From: JAILZP01 sp037444185
GTDB lineage: Bacteria > Bacillota > Desulfotomaculia > Desulfotomaculales > Desulfocucumaceae
Length of the DNA: 24,431 bases
NCBI GenBank assembly: GCA_037444185.1
Contig: JBBIMW010000039.1
Coordinates: 1 to 24,431, forward strand
Direction of reading: 5' to 3'
A model generated the notes under the pieces. That model saw only the letters and a list, made by a program, of their open reading frames with translations. It made no database searches and was not told where the DNA came from. Below are positions 14,398-22,750 of this stretch, in pieces. How positions within the stretch are numbered: the first letter of the stretch is position 1; each line of letters opens with the position of its first letter. The translations under genes were made by a program, and so were the position numbers.

Positions 14398-15309
14398 TTG
14401 AAAAGAGTTGTCAGCGTCAGCCTGGGGTCGTCCAGAAGGGACCACCATGTGAACACGGTTTTGTTGGGTGAGGAGTTTGAGATCAGCCGCAGGGGCACCG
14501 ACGGGGATTTCGAGAGGGCCATTGCGCTTCTGGGGGAACTGGACGGAAATGTCGACGCCATCGGCCTGGGCGGCATCGACCTGTACCTGTATGCCGGCAG
14601 AACCAGGTACGCTGTCAGCGACGGGCTGAAACTTGTGCATGCGGTTAAAAAAACTCCGGTGGTGGACGGAAGCGGACTGAAAAACACCCTGGAAAGGGAG
14701 ACGATTTACTATTTAAGGAAACACACCGGCTTATTGCCCCCCGGTTGCAAAGTGCTTATGGTCAGCGCCGTGGACAGGTTCGGCATGGCGGAGGCCCTTG
14801 TCGAACTGGGATGCGAGATGACTTTTGGAGACCTCATTTTTGCCGCCGGCATTCCCTATCCCATCAAAACGCTGCAGGAACTGGAGGAAATCGCCCACAA
14901 AACCCTGCCCGAAATGGTCAAACTTCCCTTCCACATGCTTTATCCCACCGGAAAAAAACAGGACATCCAGGATGAAAATAAAGTGGAGAAATTCGGCCAT
15001 TACTACCACGGGGCCGATGTAATAGCCGGCGATTACCACCTGGTGCGCAGGTGCATGCCAGGCAACCTCCGGGGGCAAATGGTGATAACCAATACCACCA
15101 CCAGGGAGGATGTGGAATTTTTGAAGAAAAAAGGTGTAGGACGGCTGGTCACCACCACCCCGGAATACGGTGGGAGGTCCTTCGGAACCAACGTCATGGA
15201 GGCGGTGATGGTGGTCCTGCTGGGAAAAAGGTGGGAGGACATCACGCCAAAGGACTACCTGGACCTGATGGGACGGCTTGACTTGAAGCCGAGATTGCTG
15301 GAACTTTGA
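14398..15309 (+). CDS. 'Quinate 5-dehydrogenase'-type conserved protein
   Basis: This 303-residue protein begins MKRVVSVSLGSSRRDHHV and carries conserved stretches IGLGGIDLYLYAGRTRYAV, PVVDGSGLKNTLERETIYYL and TTTPEYGGRSFGTNVMEAV. Proteins like it are labelled quinate 5-dehydrogenase in Moorella- and Desulfotomaculum-type genomes, as I remember. No clear GxGxxG dinucleotide motif is visible and no shikimate-pathway gene is nearby, so the enzymatic name is doubtful. The start is TTG 14398: AGGAGGT stands seven bases upstream, whereas TTG 14377 lies before that site. The next gene, an SCP2-like protein, follows after 57 bases and then a permease, so the three may be one operon. Confidence 0.65.
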   Translation: MKRVVSVSLGSSRRDHHVNTVLLGEEFEISRRGTDGDFERAIALLGELDGNVDAIGLGGIDLYLYAGRTRYAVSDGLKLVHAVKKTPVVDGSGLKNTLERETIYYLRKHTGLLPPGCKVLMVSAVDRFGMAEALVELGCEMTFGDLIFAAGIPYPIKTLQELEEIAHKTLPEMVKLPFHMLYPTGKKQDIQDENKVEKFGHYYHGADVIAGDYHLVRRCMPGNLRGQMVITNTTTREDVEFLKKKGVGRLVTTTPEYGGRSFGTNVMEAVMVVLLGKRWEDITPKDYLDLMGRLDLKPRLLEL

Positions 15310-15366
15310 GCACCGGATTCTGGCAGAATAAGGAACACGGAATGAGCTGCCGCCAGGGAGGAGAAA

Positions 15367-15720
15367 ATGGCCACACATCAGGAAATAACAGAAAGCCTAA
15401 AGGCTTTTGCACAGGAATACTCCAAAAATCAAAGGCTGAAAACAATGAACCGGGACTGGGACAGGGCGGTGCTGATATTGGCTGATGATATTGAGTCCGC
15501 GCACACCCTGGTGCTTAAGGGCGGGGAGCTTTCCTTCAGCCAGGGGAAGGCCGCCGAACCGGACCTGACGGTTATATCAAACAGTGAAATTCTGGCGGAC
15601 ATGTTTTTCGGCGACATTACCCCCACGGAGCCTTACATGAACGGAACCCTCAGGATAATCGGGCCGGAGGACGACATTTTAAGGCTGGATTTTATTTCTC
15701 TGTTAATCTGGGGTGAATAA
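15367..15720 (+). CDS. SCP2 sterol-binding-domain-like protein
   Basis: This 117-residue soluble protein shows the SCP-2-type pattern: a first helix (ITESLKAFAQEYSKN), then strands with LVLKGGELSFSQGKAAEPDLTVISNSEILADMFFGDITPTEPYMNGTLRIIG. The 'PDLTV...S...L..M..G...P...YM.G.L...G' spacing is characteristic of SCP2-fold lipid- or acyl-carrier-like domains. ATG 15367 has a GGGAGGAG ribosome site. In bacteria these small stand-alone domains have no settled function; binding a hydrophobic ligand such as an acyl chain is the usual inference. The permease start lies two bases after its stop, so the two are translationally coupled. Confidence 0.8.
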   Translation: MATHQEITESLKAFAQEYSKNQRLKTMNRDWDRAVLILADDIESAHTLVLKGGELSFSQGKAAEPDLTVISNSEILADMFFGDITPTEPYMNGTLRIIGPEDDILRLDFISLLIWGE

Positions 15721-15721
15721 T

Positions 15722-17104
15722 GTGAGGTTTAAAAGGGTGCTCACCCTGCGCACCATTGTTGCCACCAGCGCTGGCCTTACACTGGCCAGTTCGTCTTTTG
15801 TGGCGGCGGTGCAGGTGGCGGGGTTTCTGGCCGGAGACAGCGCCTGGCTGGCCATACTGGTGGGCGGCCTGCTGTGCCTGGCGGCGGGGGCCTGTTTTTC
15901 AGAGCTGAATGGCATGCTTCCTTCGGCCGCCGGCATAAGGCTTTATTTCGGCCGGGCCTTCGGTGAGAAAACAGCCCTGACCGTGTCATTGCTTTACATG
16001 ATGGTGATCATGGGGGTGGTGGGGGCCGAGAGCTTTATACTGGCCAGCATATTGAACCACGCCCTGCCCTCCGTGGATCCCCTGGTTTGGATAGTGGTTA
16101 TGCTGGTTACGGTCACCCTCATGAATATCAGGGGGATCAAAATTGCAGGCGCCTTCCAGGATGTAATCACGTACGGGCTTATGATTTCAATAGTAGTACT
16201 GTCCATTTTGGGGCTGAAAAAAATTGACTTCCAGCTGTCCGCCCCCCTGGCCGCCGGAGGAATTGAGAATTTTTTCACGGCGGTGGCGGTGGGCATTTTC
16301 CTTTTTGTGGGTTTTGAGTGGGTTACGCCTCTGGCCGAGGAAGTCACCGATTCAAAACTTATTTCCAGGGGCATGTTTATTGCGGTGGGCGTTTTAAGTG
16401 TAGTTTACTCTCTGTTCACTGTGACCATGGCGGCCTGCGTGTCCCGGGAGGAGCTGGCCGGCTCCCCCGTGCCGCAGCTTTTGTTTGCCCGGAGCATTTT
16501 AGGGGACACCGGGGTGGCCTGGATAGTGGTGATCAGCCTGGCCGCCTCCATTACCACCTTCAACGCCGGTCTTATCAGTGTGTCCAGATTTTTTTACGCC
16601 ACCGCCAGGGAGCACGCCCTGCCGGCGGTGTTCAGCAGGGTGAGCCCCCGCTACCTCACGCCTTGGGTTTCCATTCTGGCGGTGTTTGCCGTGGGGCTTG
16701 CGCTGTCCATAATTATAATGCTTACCGGCAAGTACCTGGTGCTGGTCAATATGGCCGCCGCCGCCGAGTCCATGGTCTATGCCATGGCGGGGGTTTCGGT
16801 ATTGATACTAAGGAAGAAACTGAAGGACAGGGAGAGGAAATTTACCATCCCCTGGGGTTCCGTTGTTCCGGTGCTGACCACTGCGGTGTTCTCCCTGCTG
16901 GCGGTGGGGGTTTTTATGGAAGACCCTTATGCTGCCCTGTTCATCGCCGCCGGGCTGGCGGTCACCTGCTGGTACGTGGTCAGGGTGGTGCCGGCGCTGA
17001 AGCAAAGGGGAAGGGCCGGCCGCGCGGGCAAAAGGAGACCCGGAATGCCGGCGGGGGCGGCGCCGGGGGGAACAGCGGCTGAAACCGGTCCGGAAAAAAT
17101 ATAA
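15722..17104 (+). CDS. APC-family amino acid permease
   Basis: This 460-residue protein has about twelve TM segments. APC features are the N-terminal ASSSFVAAVQVAGFLAGDSAWLA (TM1 with an unwound middle), the segment GACFSELNGMLPSAAGIRLYFGRAFG (TM2-3) and GIFLFVGFEWVTPLAEEVTD (TM6). The C-terminal cytoplasmic tail is basic and Pro/Gly-rich. The substrate, probably an amino acid or amine, cannot be read. GTG 15722 is chosen because GGGGTGA lies five to seven bases upstream; GTG 15713 overlaps that site and the previous gene. It ends one base from the stop of the convergent L,D-transpeptidase gene with no terminator between them, so convergent transcripts would overlap. Confidence 0.9.
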   Translation: MRFKRVLTLRTIVATSAGLTLASSSFVAAVQVAGFLAGDSAWLAILVGGLLCLAAGACFSELNGMLPSAAGIRLYFGRAFGEKTALTVSLLYMMVIMGVVGAESFILASILNHALPSVDPLVWIVVMLVTVTLMNIRGIKIAGAFQDVITYGLMISIVVLSILGLKKIDFQLSAPLAAGGIENFFTAVAVGIFLFVGFEWVTPLAEEVTDSKLISRGMFIAVGVLSVVYSLFTVTMAACVSREELAGSPVPQLLFARSILGDTGVAWIVVISLAASITTFNAGLISVSRFFYATAREHALPAVFSRVSPRYLTPWVSILAVFAVGLALSIIIMLTGKYLVLVNMAAAAESMVYAMAGVSVLILRKKLKDRERKFTIPWGSVVPVLTTAVFSLLAVGVFMEDPYAALFIAAGLAVTCWYVVRVVPALKQRGRAGRAGKRRPGMPAGAAPGGTAAETGPEKI

Positions 17105-17105
17105 G

Positions 17106-18041
17106 TCACAGGAGCCCCAGGGATTTGTACACGGCCCTGTCCACGGTGTTGTCAACGGGCAGGCCGGCGTCCTTCCGGTACCGTATGATGGTCTTTTCCA
17201 TGCCGGGACCCCAGATCCCGTCCACGTCAATATCATATCCCAGTCTTTTAAGGGCGCTCTGAACCTCCATCACTGCGGCCCCCCTCTCACCCCTGCGCAG
17301 TGTCTTGTAGGGAGGCTCCATGTATCTGACGGGATTTCCCACTATGACCACCGGTGTGCCCACCGGAACCCACTGGTAAAGCTGTTCTACGTGCTTGTTA
17401 TGCATGCGGATGCAGCCGTGGCTCTGATAGCCCCCGATGGAGTGGGGTTTGTTGGTGCCGTGTATGCCATATATTCCCCAATTGACATTAAGTCCCATCC
17501 AGCGTGTGCCGAATCCTGTTCCCCAGTTGGCGGCCTTCCTGGCAATTCTCCAGTTCCCGATGGGGGTCGGGGTTTCGTGTTTGCCCACCGCCACCGGAAA
17601 CTGGCGGTAGGGCTCTCCATCGTTAAAGAGGGTGAGAATCCGCCTGGCGGTGTCGATGATTATCAGTTTACTGCCACTGGGGGGATGTCCGGCGGCGGAT
17701 GTCAGCGGCTTTTCAATAATTCCGGCGATGGCGTCCCAGGTATTTTCATCGACCCTGCCGTTTACGGGCAAGCCGTTTTTTTTCTGAAAAACACAGACCG
17801 CGCTTTCCGTATCCCGGTCGAAAACCGCATTTCCACGCCGGCTGTAAAAACCAAGGGCGTAGAGGCATTCCTGCAGCCCCCGCACGTCTTCCCCCGCAAG
17901 GGGCGGCACGCTCAAATACAGTTCTCTGCACTGATCGCAATTGATGGGACAGATGATGGCGCCGGGATGCCCGGCCTGGACATTGTGGGGGATGAGGAAA
18001 AAAACAGGGATAAAAAACACAATCAACCATTTTTTTGCCAT
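17106..18041 (-). CDS. L,D-transpeptidase (YkuD) with two peptidoglycan-binding domains
   Basis: The 311-residue exported enzyme has a signal peptide (1-23, MAKKWLIVFF...NVQA), a PG_binding_1 domain (about 50-110), a YkuD catalytic domain (about 124-235) and a second PG_binding_1 domain (about 247-310). Catalytic residues are visible as H194 in YGIHGT and the SHGCIRMHN box with C210 and R212. Such enzymes make 3-3 cross-links in peptidoglycan or attach proteins, and in endospore formers may act on spore cortex or coat. The N-terminal region has CPINCDQC (31-38), an unusual Cys cluster just after the signal peptide. ATG 18041 is chosen for the signal peptide; a nearby upstream TTG following GGAAGG would add only three or four residues. 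It diverges from the amidase gene. Confidence 0.9.
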   Translation of the reverse strand: MAKKWLIVFFIPVFFLIPHNVQAGHPGAIICPINCDQCRELYLSVPPLAGEDVRGLQECLYALGFYSRRGNAVFDRDTESAVCVFQKKNGLPVNGRVDENTWDAIAGIIEKPLTSAAGHPPSGSKLIIIDTARRILTLFNDGEPYRQFPVAVGKHETPTPIGNWRIARKAANWGTGFGTRWMGLNVNWGIYGIHGTNKPHSIGGYQSHGCIRMHNKHVEQLYQWVPVGTPVVIVGNPVRYMEPPYKTLRRGERGAAVMEVQSALKRLGYDIDVDGIWGPGMEKTIIRYRKDAGLPVDNTVDRAVYKSLGLL

Positions 18042-18239
18042 TGCCGCCAACAATTCCTTCCCTCCATGACAATGCTTCTTTATAGTTATTCCTTTCTTTG
18101 AAAACCTTAATACAATGGGCGCCCGCCTCAAAGCGCCGCCGCATACGGTCAGCCGCGGGGAAGGCGCCGGGACGGCGGGCCTCAAAAAAAAAGTGTCACC
18201 TAAAGTAGAATAATGAAGTAAAATTGGAACATTTATGCC

Positions 18240-18259
18240 CGTTATTCAGTCAAATAACG
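18240..18259. promoter_or_regulatory. Inverted repeat upstream of the amidase gene
   Basis: CGTTATT and AATAACG form an exact 7-bp dyad with a six-base centre (CAGTCA), 24 bases before the amidase start. No T-run follows, so an operator or 5' leader hairpin is more likely than a terminator. The role is inferred. Confidence 0.4.
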
Positions 18260-18283
18260 TAGAAATGACAATAAGGGGAACAT

Positions 18284-20050
18284 ATGATGTTTGCAATGGA
18301 AAATAATGGCACAAAAGATGCCGTATATAAATATTTTGCGGTAATAACCATGCTGATTATTTTTTCCTTGACGCCGATCAATCCCGGGGTGGCCCTGGGC
18401 GCCGGCAGCGTGGTGGTGAAGGAAGAGGCGGTGAACCTCCGCACGGCGCCGGGGCCCGGCGGCGGCATACTGGGCCGGGCGGCCAGGGGCGAGAAGCTGG
18501 AGGTATTGGGGAAGCAGGGGGACTGGTACCGCGTGAGCAGGGGCGGGGCGGCCTGCTGGGTGGCGGGCTGGCTGGTGGAGCCGGTGGTCGCGCAGTCCGG
18601 CGCCGCCGGGGATTCCGCCGCCGGAATCCCTCCCTCAGCGGCTTCAAATGCCGCCGGCGTTTCATATACCGCGGAAATTATCGAAAACGGCGTCAACATC
18701 AGGAACAGTCCTGGAACCTCCCACCCTGTGCTGGGACAGACCAGAAGGGGTGATTTGTACCCCCTTCTGGGAAGATCCGGGGAGTGGGTCAAGGTGAGCC
18801 CCGGCTGGGTGCACAGTCAATTTGTCAGGCTGGCGGCCATCGCCCCCAGGGAGCAGCCCCAAGGCACCGGATGGGCGGTGGTCAATGGTGCGGACATAAA
18901 TATAAGGAGCGGCCCCGGAACCAATTACCAGGTGCTTTCCAGGGCAAGCCAGGGAGAAAGGTATATGCTGGCGGACAGGTCCGCCGACTGGTACAAGATT
19001 GTAATGAAGGATGGCAAGTCAGGATGGATAGCCTCCTGGCTGGTCAACCTGGACGGGAACCCCGCTGTCAATTCGTCTCCCGGCGCCGGCCAACTGGTGG
19101 CGCCCCCGCCGCCTTCGGCGGGGCCGCCGTCTGCGCCCGGCCGTCCCGCCGCAAAGCTCAGCTCAGTATCGGCCCGGGCCGAGGGGGACAGGACGGTTCT
19201 GACGGTGCAGTCCCTGGAACCATTGAGTTATTCCATTACCTCCCTAAATGATCCTGACCGGCTGATCATTGACATAAAGGGGCACGAGCCGGGGGCGGCG
19301 CCGGAGAACATCAGCCTGTCGACGCCTCTGACGGCCGGGGTCAGGGTGGGTTTGTTCAGCCGGGATCCTCTTATAACCAGAATTGTGGTGGATCTCAAAA
19401 GCCGGATAAGGTACGACAGGAATCTTTCACCGGACGGCAGGCAGCTGCAGGTGGTTTTAACCTCCAGGACCGGCCGGTCCCTGTCCGGCCTGAAAGTGGT
19501 CCTGGACCCCGGTCACGGAGGAACCGATCCCGGGGCCATAGGTCTTTCCGGCGTCAAGGAGAAGGACGTGAACCTGGATATAGCCCAGAAAACGGCGCAG
19601 TATCTCAGGAACATGGGTGCCGCGGTTATTTTGACCAGAACCGGTGACAGCTACTTGGATCTGCCGGAACGGCCCAATGTGGCCGACAGGTCCGGAGCGG
19701 CAATATTTGTGAGTGTTCACGCCAATGCCAACCCCAGCAGGGATTCAAACGGGACAAGCACTTACTTCCTGAGGACCCCCGGGGAGGGCATGGATCAGGT
19801 CAGATTTGAAAGCATGTACCTGGCCGGCTACATACAAAAGGAATTGGTGCGTTCCATCAACAGGCAGGACAAAGGGGTGCTGCAGGCGGATTTTGTGGTG
19901 CTGGCCAGGTCCAAGGTGCCGGCGGCTCTGGTGGAAGTGGCTTATATCTCCAACCCCGGGGAGGAGAAGCTGTTGGGGGACGAGGCATTCCGGAGCAGGG
20001 CTGCCCAGGCTGTGGCCCGGGGAATCGCCGATTACTTCGCCGCCAGATAA
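18284..20050 (+). CDS. N-acetylmuramoyl-L-alanine amidase (3xSH3b, AMIN, Amidase_3)
   Basis: This 588-residue exported cell-wall hydrolase cuts the bond between MurNAc and L-Ala. After an N-terminal hydrophobic segment (about 14-40, signal peptide or anchor) come three bacterial SH3 domains (about 41-100, 128-183, 196-256). A Pro-rich linker, an AMIN domain (about 289-395) and the Amidase_3 catalytic domain (403-586) follow. Zinc ligands and catalytic residues are visible: H411 in DPGHGG, E426 in VKEKD, H479 in SVHAN and E551 in VEVAYISN. AMIN and SH3b parts usually target the enzyme to peptidoglycan or septa. ATG 18284 follows AGGGGA by five bases; ATG 18287 is next to it. No partner gene is on its strand, and a repeat copy begins four bases after its stop. 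Confidence 0.93.
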   Translation: MMFAMENNGTKDAVYKYFAVITMLIIFSLTPINPGVALGAGSVVVKEEAVNLRTAPGPGGGILGRAARGEKLEVLGKQGDWYRVSRGGAACWVAGWLVEPVVAQSGAAGDSAAGIPPSAASNAAGVSYTAEIIENGVNIRNSPGTSHPVLGQTRRGDLYPLLGRSGEWVKVSPGWVHSQFVRLAAIAPREQPQGTGWAVVNGADINIRSGPGTNYQVLSRASQGERYMLADRSADWYKIVMKDGKSGWIASWLVNLDGNPAVNSSPGAGQLVAPPPPSAGPPSAPGRPAAKLSSVSARAEGDRTVLTVQSLEPLSYSITSLNDPDRLIIDIKGHEPGAAPENISLSTPLTAGVRVGLFSRDPLITRIVVDLKSRIRYDRNLSPDGRQLQVVLTSRTGRSLSGLKVVLDPGHGGTDPGAIGLSGVKEKDVNLDIAQKTAQYLRNMGAAVILTRTGDSYLDLPERPNVADRSGAAIFVSVHANANPSRDSNGTSTYFLRTPGEGMDQVRFESMYLAGYIQKELVRSINRQDKGVLQADFVVLARSKVPAALVEVAYISNPGEEKLLGDEAFRSRAAQAVARGIADYFAAR

Positions 20051-20053
20051 AAA

Positions 20054-20085
20054 CCGCAACGCAGCGGATGGACTTTTTCAACAGC
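20054..20085 (-). repeat. Second copy of the CTGTTGAAAAAG repeat arm
   Basis: Read on the minus strand, these 32 bases match 9415-9446 at 31 of 32 positions. It begins four bases after the amidase stop. Only one arm is present, so it is a partial copy or a solo terminal sequence. Confidence 0.8.
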
Positions 20086-20109
20086 TTTCCGGGTTCCGGG
20101 TACTGTCGC

Positions 20110-20128
20110 CCGCCAGGGCGGCTTTTTT
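20110..20128 (+). terminator. Probable terminator downstream of the amidase gene
   Basis: CCGCC (20110-20114) can pair with GGCGG (20117-20121); effectively it is a short GC stem with a CAGG loop. A run of six T follows at 20123-20128. It lies 60 bases after the amidase stop. Confidence 0.6.
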
Positions 20129-20194
20129 GTTGGATTCGGCCGGAGAAATGGGTATAATCAAAAAGGAAATCCCATGTAAGGAAGGGGGTGCCGG

Positions 20195-21172
20195 ATGGAT
20201 CGCAAAATCGGCATTACTACCACGGTGCCTTCGGAAATAATATATGCGGGAGGATATGTGCCGGTAGATTTGAACAATGTGTTCATCAATGACCCGGATC
20301 CCGGCGGACTGGTGGACAGGGCGGAGTTGGCCGGCTACCCCAGGAATGTCTGCGCCTGGATAAAGGGCATATACAGTGTCGCCCTCCGGCACGGAATAAA
20401 CAAAGTGATGGCGGTCACCCAGGGAGACTGCAGCAATACCCATGCCCTGATGGAAACCCTGGAGCTTGCCGGGGTGGAGATAATACCCTTTGCCTTCCCC
20501 TATGACCGGGACCGGGATATGCTGAAGCTTCAAATGCAAAAGCTCATGTGCCGCCTTGGGGTGGAATGGCCGGAAGTCAGCCGGACAAAGGCGTGTCTTG
20601 ACGAAATAAGGGCAGGGGTGCACCGGATCGACGATATGACCTGGAAGGAGAATCTGGTCGGCGGGCGGGAGAACCATATATTTCAAGTTTCCTGCAGCGA
20701 TTTTGAGGGTAATCCTGAAACATTCAGGGCAAAGGTGGAGGAATTCATTCGCGGCACAAGAGAAAGGCCGCCCAAACCTCCGGGCCTGCGCCTGGGCTAT
20801 ATCGGGGTTCCTCCAATAATGGACGATATTTATGAGTACCTGGAGGAACGGGGGGCCAGAGTGGTGTATAATGAAGTCCAGCGCCAGTTTTCGATGCCCT
20901 TCGCCGTTTCCTGCCTGACCGAACAGTACAGGCTTTATTCTTACCCATACGGCATATTTTACAGGCTGGAGGACATCAGCCGGGAGATGGCCAGGCGGCG
21001 CCTGGACGGAGTGATACACTACGCCCAGAGTTTCTGCTTCCGTCAGATCGAAGACCTGATTATAAGGAAAAAAATAAGCCTGCCGGTAATCACCCTGGAG
21101 GGGGACAGGCCCGGCAAAATGGACGCCAGAACTAAAATAAGGTTGGACTCATTTATTGAGATGTTGAAATAG
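20195..21172 (+). CDS. 2-hydroxyacyl-CoA dehydratase (HgdB/FldC-like) family protein
   Basis: This 325-residue protein resembles one subunit of 2-hydroxyglutaryl-CoA dehydratase-type enzymes. It has TTTVPSEIIYAGGYVPVDLNN at the N-terminus, cysteines C53, C79 (TQGDCSNTHA) and C281 (YAQSFCFRQIED) at the positions that hold a [4Fe-4S] cluster, and the C-terminal LEGDRPGKMDARTKIRLDSFIEML. Classical enzymes need a second subunit and an ATP-driven activator (HgdC/FldI); neither gene is beside it, so it may be a stand-alone relative, possibly of the BCR/HgdD group. It is shorter at the N-terminus than usual HgdB. ATG 20195 follows GGAAGGGGG. Its substrate is unknown. Confidence 0.82.
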   Translation: MDRKIGITTTVPSEIIYAGGYVPVDLNNVFINDPDPGGLVDRAELAGYPRNVCAWIKGIYSVALRHGINKVMAVTQGDCSNTHALMETLELAGVEIIPFAFPYDRDRDMLKLQMQKLMCRLGVEWPEVSRTKACLDEIRAGVHRIDDMTWKENLVGGRENHIFQVSCSDFEGNPETFRAKVEEFIRGTRERPPKPPGLRLGYIGVPPIMDDIYEYLEERGARVVYNEVQRQFSMPFAVSCLTEQYRLYSYPYGIFYRLEDISREMARRRLDGVIHYAQSFCFRQIEDLIIRKKISLPVITLEGDRPGKMDARTKIRLDSFIEMLK

Positions 21173-21206
21173 CTTCTTAATTGAGATAATAGGAGTGGGG
21201 TTGAAT

Positions 21207-21983
21207 ATGAGGATCACTGTTTTGGGGTGCTGGGCCCCTTATCCCAGGGCCGGCGGCTCCTGTTCCGGCTACGTGGTCCAGGACGGCAACGCCAATGTGG
21301 TGTTGGACATGGGGAACGGCACCTTCAGCCGGCTTTGCGGACTGTTCGATTTCCGGTCCGTCAGGGCGGTGGTGCTGACTCACCTGCATCCGGATCACTA
21401 TGCCGACATATACTGTTTCAAGCATGCCATCGAGGGGGCCGTCAGGGACGGCAGCCGCAGGATTGGGCCGGTGAAGCTCCTGCTGCCGGGGGAGCCCCGG
21501 GAATTGGCCTCCCGCCTGGCCCGCCTCAGTCATGCCTTTGACAGTACGTTCTTTGAAGACCTCCCGCTGGAGGAGGTCCCGCCCGGTGTAGGGGCCAGGG
21601 TATACAACATAGGTAATGTGCGCTACTTTTTCCTGCCTGTGCAGCACAATCTGCCCTGCTACGCGGTGGGGGTGGAGGGTTCGGGCTATTTTGTCTACTC
21701 CGGAGATACCGCCCCCACGGACAATCTGGCCCTCTTTGCCGAGAAGGCGGACATATTTCTTTGTGAGGCCAGCGGTTTTGAGAAGGACGGTGACTATCTG
21801 CGGGGAAATCACATGACGGCCCGGCAGGCGGGGGAGCTGGCCCGCCGCGCCGGGGTCAGGGAGCTCATCATTACCCACTTCTGGCCGGAGTATAACCTGG
21901 AGGAATTGAGGGCCCAAGCGGCGGAGGGGTACCGGGGCAGGGTGGAGGTCGCCACTGAAGGCGACACATATTTTGTTTATTAA
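21207..21983 (+). CDS. Metallo-beta-lactamase-fold hydrolase (RNase Z-like)
   Basis: This 258-residue MBL-fold protein shows MRITVLGCWAPYPRAGGSCSGYV at the start. The metal-binding motif THLHPDHYAD (H59, H61, D63, H64) follows, then a His in LPVQHNLPCYAV, SGDTAP, and a late His in ITHFWPEYN. The short form without an exosite resembles cAMP-phosphodiesterase/RNase Z-like hydrolases rather than true tRNase Z. The reaction is undetermined. ATG 21207 is likely, with AGGAG eleven bases upstream; TTG 21201 is also possible, while GTG 21195 is too close to the site. It precedes rph by 17 bases and may be in the same operon. Confidence 0.85.
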   Translation: MRITVLGCWAPYPRAGGSCSGYVVQDGNANVVLDMGNGTFSRLCGLFDFRSVRAVVLTHLHPDHYADIYCFKHAIEGAVRDGSRRIGPVKLLLPGEPRELASRLARLSHAFDSTFFEDLPLEEVPPGVGARVYNIGNVRYFFLPVQHNLPCYAVGVEGSGYFVYSGDTAPTDNLALFAEKADIFLCEASGFEKDGDYLRGNHMTARQAGELARRAGVRELIITHFWPEYNLEELRAQAAEGYRGRVEVATEGDTYFVY

Positions 21984-22000
21984 AGGGGGGTAATTCGCGG

Positions 22001-22750
22001 TTGAAAAGGACTGACGGCAGGGGGCCGGGACAGATGAGGCCGGTTAAAATAACCAGGGGTTTCAATAAATATGCCGAGGGATCGGTTTTGATCGAGGTGG
22101 GGGACACCAAAGTGATCTGCACCGCCACCGTGGAGGACAGGCTGCCGTTGTTTCGCAAACTGGAGTCCCTGGGGGGGTGGATAACCGCCGAATATGGAAT
22201 GATCCCGAGGGCCACGGGGGTCCGCACCGCCAGGGAGGCCGCTAAGGGCCGGACCGGGGGCCGGACGCATGAGATTCAAAGGCTCATCGGGCGCTGCATG
22301 AGGGCGGTGGTGGACCTGAAGGCCCTCGGTGAGAGGACGGTGCTGCTGGATTGTGATGTGATTCAGGCCGACGGCGGCACCAGGACCGCTTCCATCACCG
22401 GGGCTTTCGTGGCCATGGTGGAGGCGCTGTACAAGCTGGTGGAGATGGGCGCCATGCCAAGGCTCCCGGTAAGGGATTTTGTGGCCGCCACCAGTGTTGG
22501 ACTGGTGAACTGGGTGGCTGCGGTGGACCTGTGCTTTGCCGAGGATTCCGCCGCCGAGGTGGATATGAATGTGGTTATGACCGGTGACGGCAGGTTTGTG
22601 GAGATCCAGGGCACCGGGGAGGAGGCCGCGTTCACCAGGGATCAGATGGACGAAATGTTGGGCCTGGCGGCCGCAGGGATAGGGCTGTTGATAGACCGCC
22701 AGCGGGAGGCCCTGGGAGACGTGGCGGTTGAAATAGGGGCGGGTGAGTGA
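22001..22750 (+). CDS. rph: Ribonuclease PH
   Basis: This 249-residue phosphorolytic 3'-to-5' exonuclease trims tRNA precursors and other RNA 3' ends. Family stretches are present: RTDGRGPGQMRPVKITRGF, GWITAEYGMIPRATGVR, GRTHEIQRLIGRCMRAVVDL, LDCDVIQADGGTRTASITGAFVA, AVDLCFAEDSAAEVDMNVVMT and EIQGTGEEAAFTRDQMDEML. The Asp and Arg residues of the active site (VDMNVVM; GRTHEIQR) are intact and length is normal. It starts with TTG 22001, with a GGGGGG ribosome site about ten bases upstream. It overlaps rdgB by eight bases. The rph-rdgB-yfcE order is widely conserved in Firmicutes. Confidence 0.96.
   Translation: MKRTDGRGPGQMRPVKITRGFNKYAEGSVLIEVGDTKVICTATVEDRLPLFRKLESLGGWITAEYGMIPRATGVRTAREAAKGRTGGRTHEIQRLIGRCMRAVVDLKALGERTVLLDCDVIQADGGTRTASITGAFVAMVEALYKLVEMGAMPRLPVRDFVAATSVGLVNWVAAVDLCFAEDSAAEVDMNVVMTGDGRFVEIQGTGEEAAFTRDQMDEMLGLAAAGIGLLIDRQREALGDVAVEIGAGE

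Noticed and set aside
18042..18185. 48-residue N-terminal extension of the L,D-transpeptidase
   Set aside because: It would bury the clear signal peptide starting at 18041 and has no matching domain.
20078..21019. 313-codon minus-strand open frame opposite the dehydratase-like gene
   Set aside because: It is antisense to a protein with conserved family motifs; no ribosome site or domain supports it.
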